Shown in pieces: positions 7,563 through 12,870 of a stretch of 12,870 bases of DNA. A model generated the notes under the pieces. It saw nothing but the letters and a program-made list of their open reading frames with translations, was not told where the DNA came from and searched no databases. Each line of letters opens with the position of its first letter. Within the stretch, counting starts at the first letter, position 1. Location of the stretch: the NCBI GenBank assembly GCA_033720955.1, contig JAWWBN010000095.1, forward strand, positions 1 through 12,870, written 5' to 3'. A program made the translations under genes and the position numbers. Source of the DNA: JAWWBN01 sp033720955 (lineage in GTDB: Bacteria > Acidobacteriota > Thermoanaerobaculia > Multivoradales > JAHEKO01).

Positions 7563-8200
7563 GCACCGCTCCCGCGTCCGCGCGGCATCCGGAGGAGCCG
7601 AGGCCCTACCGCTACAGCCTGTCCGAGCGGCTCTACCTGCCTCTCTTCGGCGGCCTCTGGATCACGCTGCGGCACTTCCTGCGCAACCTGTTCGGCCGCG
7701 GCCGGCGGTACACGATCAACTATCCCGAGGAGCGCCGCGCCTACTCGCACCGGTTCCGCGGCCACCACATCCTGACCACCCGCCCCGATGGCAGCCTGCG
7801 CTGCGTCGCCTGCTATCTGTGCGCCGCCGCCTGCCCCGCCGACTGCATCCACATCGAGGCGGGCGAGCACCCGGACGTCAACATCGAGAAGTACCCGGTC
7901 GTCTACAACATCGACATGCTGCGCTGCGTCTTCTGCGGCTACTGCGTGGACGCCTGCCCCGAGGAGGCGATCATCATGAGCCGCAACTACGACATGGCCT
8001 ACTTCACCCGCGACCAGTCGATCGCCACCAAGGACGATCTGCGGCGGCCCTACACCTTCGACGAGGCGCAGCTCGGCTACCGCCCGAAATATCCCGAGGA
8101 GCAGGCCGGTTCTCGACTTTCGGCGGGCGTGGTGGACCTGGTGACCGAGGCCCGGGAGGGCCGCGGCGAAGCCGATCCGCAGGCCGCGGCCGCGAGCTGA
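7559..8200 (+). CDS. nuoI: NADH-quinone oxidoreductase subunit I (NuoI)
   Basis: A 213-residue ferredoxin-like complex I subunit carrying clusters N6a and N6b, which relay electrons to NuoB. The two eight-iron motifs are complete: C82-x2-C85-x2-C88-x3-C92 followed by C96 (CPADCI), and C123-x2-C126-x2-C129-x3-C133. The N-terminal amphipathic region (LPLFGGLWITLRHFLRNLFGRG, about 27-48) is the usual membrane-surface anchor, and RFRGHHIL precedes the first cluster as in the family. The C-terminal part (FTRDQSIATKDDL) is also typical, ending in an Ala/Glu-rich tail. Translation is coupled to nuoCD through an ATGA overlap. In canonical operons nuoI follows nuoH and precedes nuoJ; here it is followed by korA, with no membrane subunit nearby. 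Confidence 0.94.
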   Translation: MSTAPASARHPEEPRPYRYSLSERLYLPLFGGLWITLRHFLRNLFGRGRRYTINYPEERRAYSHRFRGHHILTTRPDGSLRCVACYLCAAACPADCIHIEAGEHPDVNIEKYPVVYNIDMLRCVFCGYCVDACPEEAIIMSRNYDMAYFTRDQSIATKDDLRRPYTFDEAQLGYRPKYPEEQAGSRLSAGVVDLVTEAREGRGEADPQAAAAS

Positions 8201-8214
8201 GAGATCCCGGCCTC

Positions 8215-8223
8215 TGGTACGAT
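8215..8223 (+). promoter_or_regulatory. Candidate extended -10 element for korAB
   Basis: TGGTACGAT is an extended -10 (TG, one base, TACGAT). A weak -35-like CTGAGA lies at 8197-8202 with a short 15-bp spacer, overlapping the nuoI stop. The predicted start near 8230 gives a leader of about 60 bases before the korA ATG. So korAB could be transcribed both from here and by read-through from nuo. Confidence 0.45.
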
Positions 8224-8224
8224 T

Positions 8225-8253
8225 GGGCGGTCCGGCGCCGCCGGGTCCCGCCC
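8225..8253 (+). promoter_or_regulatory. Two-part stem-loop in the korA leader
   Basis: GGGCGG (8225-8230) pairs with CCGCCC (8248-8253); within it CCGGC (8232-8236) pairs with GCCGG (8240-8244), with a small internal loop between the two stems. It begins close to the predicted transcript start and ends 35 bases before the ATG. It could stabilise the 5' end of the message or act as a weak terminator for nuo transcripts; no T-run follows. GC-rich DNA makes such structures fairly frequent. Confidence 0.35.
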
Positions 8254-8288
8254 TTCATCCTCCCAATCCCAAGCGAGTCGAAACCGCG

Positions 8289-10163
8289 ATGAGCCCTGAG
8301 ACCACCACCCGAGAGAGACCTCCCGCCGCGCACGAGAAGCTGACCGACGTGGTCGTGCGCTTCGCCGGCGACTCCGGCGACGGCATGCAGCTCACCGGGA
8401 GCCAGTTCACCTCCACCTCCGCCCTGGTGGGCAACGATCTCGCCACCCTGCCCGACTTCCCGGCCGAGATCCGCGCCCCCGCCGGCACCCTGCCCGGCGT
8501 CTCCGCCTTCCAGGTGCGGATCGCCGAGTTCGACATCCACACGCCGGGCGACGAGGCCGACGTGCTGGTCGTCATGAACCCGGCGGCGCTCAAGAAGTCG
8601 CTCGGCGACCTCAAGCAGAGCGGCATCCTGATCGTCAACATCGACGAGTTCACCGACCGCAACCTCCAGAAGGCCGGGTACGAGCGGAACCCGCTGGAGG
8701 ACGGCAGCCTCGAGGGCTTCAGGGTGCACACGGCGTCCATCACCAAGATGACCCGGCGGGCGCTCGAGGACTCCGACCTGGACGCCCGCGCCCGCGACCG
8801 CTGCAAGAACTTCTTCGCTCTCGGAATGGTCTACTGGCTGTTCAGCCGGCCCATGGAGAACTCGATCGCCTGGCTGCGCAAGAAGTTCGCCAAGCGGCCC
8901 GAGATCGCCGAGGCCAACGAGAAGGCGCTCAAGGCGGGCTACAACTTCTGCGACATCACTCAGCTCTTCCAGGTCCGCTACGAGGTCGAGCCGGCCAGGC
9001 TCGAGCCCGGGACCTACCGCAACATCATGGGCAACGTGGGCCTCGGCCTGGGTCTGGTGGCCGCCAGCCGGCGCAGCGGTCTGCCGCTCTTCCTGGGCTC
9101 CTATCCGATCACCCCCGCCAGCGAGATCCTCCACCAGCTCTCCGGGTACAAGCAGTTCGGGGTGACGACCTTCCAGGCCGAGGACGAGATCGCCGCGGTC
9201 TGCGCCGCGATCGGCGCCGCCTTCGGGGGAGCCCTCGCGGTGACCACGACCAGCGGACCGGGGCTGGCTCTCAAGTCCGAGGCGATCAACCTGGCGGTCA
9301 TGATGGAGCTGCCGCTGGTGATCTGCGACATCCAGCGGGGGGGGCCCTCGACCGGCCTGCCCACCAAGACGGAGCAGTCCGATCTGCTGCAGGCCATGTT
9401 CGGGCGCAACGGCGAGTCGCCGCTGCCCATCGTCGCGGCGGCCTCGCCCAGCGACGCCTTCGACGCGGCGGTCGAGGCCTGCCGGATCTCGGTCAAGTAC
9501 ATGGTGCCGGTGATGCTCCTCTCCGACGGCTACATCGCCAACGGCTCCGAGCCGTGGTGCTTGCCGCGGATCGAGGAGCTGCCCGATCTGCGGGTGGAGT
9601 TCCGCACCGACCCGGAGGGCTTCGCCCCGTACCAGCGCGACCCGGAGACTCTGGCGCGGCCGTGGGCGATCCCCGGGACCCCCGGGCTCCAGCACCGCCT
9701 CGGCGGTCTCGAGAAGGAGGACGTGACCGGCAACGTCTCCTACGACCCGGCCAATCACCAGCGGATGACCGATCTGCGGGCGGCCAAGGTCGCGGGCATC
9801 GCCCGCGACATCCCGGCGCTCGAGGTGGACGGTCCCGAGCGGGGGCGGGTCCTCGCGCTCGGCTGGGGAAGCACCCTCGGCGCCCTGCGGGGGGCGGTCC
9901 AGCTCGCGCGGGCCGAGGGGATCGAGGTGTCGCGGGCCCACCTGCGCCACCTGAGCCCCTTCCCGGCCAACCTGGGGGAGGTCCTCTCCAACTTCGACCA
10001 CGTCCTGGTTCCGGAGATGAATACCGGCCAGCTCGCCCTGCTGCTGCAGGGCCGCTATCTCAAGAAGGTGGTCAGCTTCTCCAAGGTGGAGGGGCGGCCG
10101 TTCACGCGCTCCGAGATCGTCGCCAGGATCCGGGAGCTCGCGGAGTCCAACGATGTCAACTGA
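8289..10163 (+). CDS. korA: 2-oxoacid:ferredoxin oxidoreductase, fused gamma-alpha subunit (KorA)
   Basis: A 624-residue subunit. Residues about 20-215 are the gamma (CoA-site) domain, recognisable by FAGDSGDGMQLTGSQF, FPAEIRAPAGTLPGVSAFQ and DVLVVMNPAALKK. Residues about 245-430 form the alpha pyrimidine-type domain with YPITPASEI (272-280), the substrate-binding YPITP motif, and GGPSTGLPTKTEQSDL (351-366). A further domain (about 515-620) includes LGWGSTLGALRGAV and HVLVPEMNTGQL. Together with KorB it oxidises 2-oxoglutarate with CoA to succinyl-CoA and CO2 and reduces ferredoxin, or runs in reverse in the reductive TCA cycle. The gamma-alpha fusion with this TP-rich motif is typical of 2-oxoglutarate enzymes, though other 2-oxoacids are not excluded. 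The ATG at 8289 is chosen because the conserved domain starts 20 residues later; the ribosome site is weak (GCGAG at 8273-8277). It overlaps korB by 11 bp. Confidence 0.92.
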   Translation: MSPETTTRERPPAAHEKLTDVVVRFAGDSGDGMQLTGSQFTSTSALVGNDLATLPDFPAEIRAPAGTLPGVSAFQVRIAEFDIHTPGDEADVLVVMNPAALKKSLGDLKQSGILIVNIDEFTDRNLQKAGYERNPLEDGSLEGFRVHTASITKMTRRALEDSDLDARARDRCKNFFALGMVYWLFSRPMENSIAWLRKKFAKRPEIAEANEKALKAGYNFCDITQLFQVRYEVEPARLEPGTYRNIMGNVGLGLGLVAASRRSGLPLFLGSYPITPASEILHQLSGYKQFGVTTFQAEDEIAAVCAAIGAAFGGALAVTTTSGPGLALKSEAINLAVMMELPLVICDIQRGGPSTGLPTKTEQSDLLQAMFGRNGESPLPIVAAASPSDAFDAAVEACRISVKYMVPVMLLSDGYIANGSEPWCLPRIEELPDLRVEFRTDPEGFAPYQRDPETLARPWAIPGTPGLQHRLGGLEKEDVTGNVSYDPANHQRMTDLRAAKVAGIARDIPALEVDGPERGRVLALGWGSTLGALRGAVQLARAEGIEVSRAHLRHLSPFPANLGEVLSNFDHVLVPEMNTGQLALLLQGRYLKKVVSFSKVEGRPFTRSEIVARIRELAESNDVN

Positions 10164-11205
10164 TCTCAAAGTGCTCACCAAGAAGGACTTCCAGTCGGAC
10201 CAGGAGGTCCGCTGGTGCCCCGGCTGCGGCGACTACGCCATCCTCTCGGCGGTGCAGACGGTCTTCCCCGAACTGGGGATCCCGCGCGAGAAGATCGTCG
10301 TGGTCTCGGGCATCGGCTGCTCCAGCCGCTTCCCCTACTACATGGAGACCTACGGGCTGCACTCCATTCACGGTCGCGCCCCGGCCGTGGCCACCGGTCT
10401 CAAGGTCAGCCGCCCGGACCTCGACGTCTGGATCGCCACCGGCGACGGCGACGCCATGTCCATCGGCGGCAACCACCTGATCCACCTGCTGCGGCGCAAC
10501 GTGGGCGTCAAGGTGCTCATGTTCAACAACCGCATCTACGGCCTCACCAAGGGGCAGTACTCGCCCACCAGCGAGCTGGGCAAGCGCACCAAGTCCACCC
10601 CGGTGGGCTCGGTGGACCCGCCCTTCAACCCCCTCTCCCTGGCCATCGGCGCCGGCGCCACCTTCGTGGCTCGCACCGTGGACATCTACGTCCAGCATCT
10701 GCGCGAGACCCTGCGCCAGGCGGCGGCCTTCGAGGGCACCGCTTTCGTCGAGATCTACCAGAACTGCAACATCTTCAACGACAAGGCGTTCGCCTACATG
10801 ACGGAGAAGGACGTCCGCGACGAGCAGACCGTCTATCTGGAGCACGGCAAGCCGGTGACCTACGGCAAGGACTCCCAGCGCGGCATCCGCATGTCGGGCA
10901 CCCGGCTCGAGAGCTTCGCGATCGGTGAAGAGGGGGACGAGAGCGACTGCCTGGTGTGGGACGCCGAGCAGGCCAACCCGGCCATGGCCTTCATGATGGC
11001 GCAGATGGGGCCGCCCGACTTCCCCACGCCGGTGGGCATCCTGCGCTCCGTCGAGACGCCCACCTACGAGGAGTCGGTGGTGGGCCAGATCCAGCACGCG
11101 GTGGAGAAGGGCGGCCAGGGCACCCTCGAGAGCCTGATCTACTCCGGGGAGATCTGGACCGTGGGCGAGGACGGCGCCATCGTCTCCGACGGCTCCTCCG
11201 GCTGA
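10153..11205 (+). CDS. korB: 2-oxoacid:ferredoxin oxidoreductase beta subunit (KorB)
   Basis: A 350-residue subunit that binds thiamine diphosphate and one [4Fe-4S] cluster. The TPP/Mg motif is GDGDAMSIGGNH (97-108) followed by N125-N126. Cluster cysteines are C22 and C25 (WCPGCG), C56 (GIGCSS) and C205 (YQNCNIF), matching the beta-subunit pattern. HGRAPAVATGLK (73-84) and the YGLTKGQYSPTS loop (129-140) are further family marks. The protein has no 2x[4Fe-4S] delta domain, as expected for the two-subunit type. GGAG at 10142-10145, seven bases before the ATG, lies inside korA and supports this start; the genes overlap by 11 bp. C-terminal residues after about 300 are family-typical in length. 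Together with KorA it supplies low-potential electrons, with nuoI two genes upstream as a plausible acceptor route. Confidence 0.94.
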   Translation: MSTDLKVLTKKDFQSDQEVRWCPGCGDYAILSAVQTVFPELGIPREKIVVVSGIGCSSRFPYYMETYGLHSIHGRAPAVATGLKVSRPDLDVWIATGDGDAMSIGGNHLIHLLRRNVGVKVLMFNNRIYGLTKGQYSPTSELGKRTKSTPVGSVDPPFNPLSLAIGAGATFVARTVDIYVQHLRETLRQAAAFEGTAFVEIYQNCNIFNDKAFAYMTEKDVRDEQTVYLEHGKPVTYGKDSQRGIRMSGTRLESFAIGEEGDESDCLVWDAEQANPAMAFMMAQMGPPDFPTPVGILRSVETPTYEESVVGQIQHAVEKGGQGTLESLIYSGEIWTVGEDGAIVSDGSSG

Positions 11206-11235
11206 CCGCGCCGGCCGGGCGTCCGCGGCTCAGCC
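11200..11235. terminator. Stem-loop spanning the stop codons of two convergent genes
   Basis: GGCTGA (11200-11205) pairs with TCAGCC (11230-11235), and CCGCG (11206-11210) pairs with CGCGG (11224-11228), leaving one bulged base and a 13-base loop. The left arm contains the TGA of korB and the right arm the complement of the TGA of the rhodanese-fold gene. Position between convergent genes suggests a two-way terminator. There is no T-run, so termination would rely on the GC stem or on Rho. Confidence 0.6.
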
Positions 11236-11601
11236 GAGGGTGAGGTAGGTCGACTCGCCGACCACGCGCGGGTCGAGCGAGAACTCGTACAGATCGAGGC
11301 CGCCGAAGAGCATCCGCACCTGCTCGTGCCCGGCCTCGTGGAGCCGGCGCAGCACCGCCGGCGCCTCGCCGCCGTCGTCGTCGAAGAGGACCACGTCGCG
11401 GCCGGCGGGCGGCTCCCACTCCTGCCCCGGCCAGCGCTCGGCGCCCTCGAGGCTCCGCTCCGAGGGTCGAGCCCGAACGTCGATCAGGAGGGGCGCCGGG
11501 CCCTCTCGCAGCCGGCGGAAGAGGGTGAACGGCGACACCTCGAGACGCGGGTCGAACTGGACCACCGGCGTCTCGGGGTCTCGGTACCAGGTGGGGGCCA
11601 T
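11230..11601 (-). CDS. Rhodanese-fold protein without catalytic cysteine
   Basis: A 123-residue protein with the outline of a single rhodanese domain: PLLIDVRARPSERSLEGAERW (38-57 region) matches the family DVR..EF..GHI segment, and GRDVVLFDDDGGEAPAVLRRLHEAGHEQV followed by MLFGGL (97-101) matches the strand, active-site loop and final GG. In active rhodaneses the strand ends in a CRxGxRS loop; here that place reads FDDDGGEAP, and the whole protein has no cysteine, so sulfur transfer is excluded. Inactive rhodanese domains often bind proteins or regulate. It begins 3 bp after the stop of the DUF1015 gene, implying coupled translation and perhaps a partner role. The N-terminal 30 residues (FDPRLEVSPFTLFRRLREG) resemble the rhodanese lead-in helix. 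Its stop codon lies in the terminator-like stem shared with korB. The fold call is by pattern only. Confidence 0.65.
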   Translation of the reverse strand: MAPTWYRDPETPVVQFDPRLEVSPFTLFRRLREGPAPLLIDVRARPSERSLEGAERWPGQEWEPPAGRDVVLFDDDGGEAPAVLRRLHEAGHEQVRMLFGGLDLYEFSLDPRVVGESTYLTLG

Positions 11602-11604
11602 CGC

Positions 11605-12840
11605 TCAGGCGATCTCGGTGTCGTGCCCGCACCACACCAGGCCGGAGGCCAGCTTGGGCAGGAAGCGGGTGGACTTGGGCGGTAGCAGGTCGCCCTGGGC
11701 GACGGCGGCGGCGAAGGCGTCGGCCGGCATGGGCGGCAGCCAGAAGCCGGTGGCCCCCTGGTCCGCGGCGACCGCCGCCCAGAGCTCCTCGGGGTCGGAG
11801 CGGTAGAGGACGGTGCCGTCGGTGGCCGAGGCCTTCTCGTAGCCGGCGGCCTTCAGCAAGGGGTCGTGGAAGAGGACCACGGAGAGCCGCGAGGCGGCGG
11901 GCGCCAGGTGCGCCGGCCCCTGGCGCGGATCGAGACGCCAGATCTCCGGTCGCGCCCCGCTGCGCCAGACCCCCCGGGCCGGCTGCTCGGCGGCGGCGAC
12001 GGCGGCCGCGAAGGCGCCGCCACCGCGCCCTTCCCAGCCCCGTCGGGCGACCACCCCCGACTCCGGCGCCGGGTCGAAGGGATGGGGCAGGAGACGGTGG
12101 ATCGGGTCGATCGTGACTCCAGGAGAGCGCACGCTGGTGACCACCACCAGCTTGGCCCCGGCCGCGGCGTCGGCACGGGCGCCGCTCTGCTCGGCGTAGA
12201 GCTGGGCCACCCGGTAGCGGTGGTGGCCGTCGGCGATCACCGAGCCGACGCCGTCGAGGGCCTCCTGGTAGGCGCCGATGCGGTCGGGATCGTCGATCGG
12301 GGAGATGCGATGCCGGTGGCCGTCGGGGTCCTCGTGCTCGGCGACCGGCCGGGCCCGCTCGCACTCCTCCCGCAACAGCCTCTCCAGGCTCCCGGGATCG
12401 TCGCTCAGGAGGAAGATGGGCTCCAGGTCCACCCGCAGGGTCTCGAGGAGCTCCAGACGCTCGGCGACGGTCTTGGCGACGGTGTGCTCGTGGGGGCGGA
12501 TGCGGTCGCTGCCGGGGGGCTCGATGCCCACGAGACAGCAGAGGCCGAGCCGTCGGCCGCCGTCCGCCAGCTCGATGTCGTACAGGTAGAGAGCCGGCCT
12601 GGGGTCGCGGATCACCGCCCCGGCGCGGAGCCACTCACCGTGGAGCGCCGCGGCCCGTCGGGCGCGCTCTCCGGAGCTGTCGCCCGCCGGCCGGGTGAGG
12701 TGGGCGAACTGATGCGGCGAGCGCGCCCGCAGGCGCTCGGCGAGGGCCGGATCGATCTGGTCGAAGGGGGGCGCGGCCAGGCGGCCGGGGTCGCCGGCGC
12801 CGGTCGAGAAGCGGTAGCCCCGGAAGGCGTGGACACGCAT
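11605..12840 (-). CDS. DUF1015 family protein
   Basis: A 411-residue soluble protein of the DUF1015 family. Recognisable blocks in order are LAAPPFDQID (21-30, family APPYDVI), PRPALYLYDIE (80-90), RIRPHEHTVAKTVAERLELLETL (113-135 region), VIADGHHRYRVAQLY (201-215) and the C-terminal PPKSTRFLPKLASGLV (387-402). These blocks span nearly the full family length, so the gene looks intact. The conserved His-rich DGHHRY and PHEHT motifs suggest a catalytic or phosphate-binding role, but I know of no firmly established activity and assign none. No signal peptide or membrane segment is seen. The ATG at 12840 follows a -10-like site by only six bases, so the message is probably leaderless. A cysteine-free rhodanese-fold gene follows after 3 bp and is likely co-transcribed. 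Confidence 0.88.
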   Translation of the reverse strand: MRVHAFRGYRFSTGAGDPGRLAAPPFDQIDPALAERLRARSPHQFAHLTRPAGDSSGERARRAAALHGEWLRAGAVIRDPRPALYLYDIELADGGRRLGLCCLVGIEPPGSDRIRPHEHTVAKTVAERLELLETLRVDLEPIFLLSDDPGSLERLLREECERARPVAEHEDPDGHRHRISPIDDPDRIGAYQEALDGVGSVIADGHHRYRVAQLYAEQSGARADAAAGAKLVVVTSVRSPGVTIDPIHRLLPHPFDPAPESGVVARRGWEGRGGGAFAAAVAAAEQPARGVWRSGARPEIWRLDPRQGPAHLAPAASRLSVVLFHDPLLKAAGYEKASATDGTVLYRSDPEELWAAVAADQGATGFWLPPMPADAFAAAVAQGDLLPPKSTRFLPKLASGLVWCGHDTEIA

Positions 12841-12842
12841 GG

Positions 12843-12862
12843 CGGGATCGTACCCGATCCCG
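12843..12862. repeat. Perfect 8-bp inverted repeat over the DUF1015 promoter
   Basis: CGGGATCG, four bases (TACC), then CGATCCCG: two perfect 8-bp arms around the -10 hexamer and ending 2 bp before the ATG. Its position fits an operator for a dimeric repressor. As DNA hairpin or chance GC palindrome it is also possible, and no second copy was noticed in the window. Confidence 0.45.
12847..12852 (-). promoter_or_regulatory. Candidate -10 element giving a leaderless DUF1015 mRNA
   Basis: On the minus strand these bases read TACGAT, matching the korA -10. Only 6 bp separate it from the ATG that begins at 12840, so transcription would start at or next to the A of the ATG. There is no Shine-Dalgarno sequence. 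The -35 region lies beyond the window edge. Confidence 0.5.
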
Positions 12863-12870
12863 GCGGCGGG

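Noticed and set aside
8197..8223. Full -35/-10 promoter with a normal spacer before korA
   Set aside because: The only -35-like bases (CTGAGA) leave a 15-bp spacer, so I claim only an extended -10.
8004..10181. Minus-strand open frame of 725 codons opposite korA
   Set aside because: Antisense shadow caused by scarcity of stop codons in GC-rich DNA; no motif recognised.
10991..12634. Minus-strand open frame of 547 codons over the DUF1015 and rhodanese-fold genes
   Set aside because: It is Arg/Gly/Pro-rich and lies in another frame of the same strand as two genes with recognisable families.

Overview
This is a gene-dense, very GC-rich bacterial window of about 70% G+C with strongly GC-biased third codon positions. 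It carries ten protein genes, one of them cut by the left edge. I see no rRNA, tRNA, CRISPR array, insertion sequence or phage gene. The mix of genes is a housekeeping Xer recombinase, a small lytic transglycosylase, a fused nuoCD, a 2-oxoglutarate:ferredoxin oxidoreductase and a DUF1015 gene. This would fit an Acidobacteriota-like or other deep-branching Gram-negative lineage, but that is an impression from composition and gene style, not a placement.

Layout. (1) 1-2810, plus strand: a tight three-gene run of a LeuA/HMGL-like acyl transferase (5' end missing), a XerC/XerD recombinase and a secreted lytic transglycosylase. (2) 2759-4726, minus strand: a large membrane sensor with HAMP and RsbU/SpoIIE-type PP2C phosphatase domains. 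Its 3' end overlaps the transglycosylase gene by 52 bp. (3) 4853-5260, plus strand: a small four-helix protein resembling rubrerythrin but with several iron ligands replaced, divergent from the phosphatase. (4) 5393-8200, plus strand: nuoB, a fused nuoCD and nuoI, that is the quinone/iron-sulfur connecting part of respiratory complex I, with overlapping genes and a readable promoter. (5) 8289-11205, plus strand: korA (gamma-alpha fusion) and korB, the two subunits of a 2-oxoacid:ferredoxin oxidoreductase, behind their own promoter-like site and a structured leader. (6) 11230-12840, minus strand: a DUF1015 protein followed after 3 bp by a rhodanese-fold protein with no cysteine.

How the genes may work together. 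KorAB oxidises 2-oxoglutarate and reduces ferredoxin. NuoI, NuoB and NuoCD form the arm of complex I that passes electrons through Fe-S clusters to quinone. The NADH-oxidising subunits (NuoE, F, G) and the membrane subunits are not in this window. The direct adjacency of nuoI and korA suggests, but does not prove, that this complex I takes electrons from ferredoxin reduced by KorAB, as proposed for Campylobacter and Helicobacter.

Regulatory signals are unusually readable for such GC-rich DNA. Five -10-like hexamers of the form TANGAT sit in front of first genes. One of them, at 12847-12852, is so close to its ATG that the mRNA is probably leaderless, and it is covered by a perfect 8-bp inverted repeat. 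A stem-loop at 11200-11235 contains the stop codons of two convergent genes, one in each arm. All promoter and terminator calls are read by eye.
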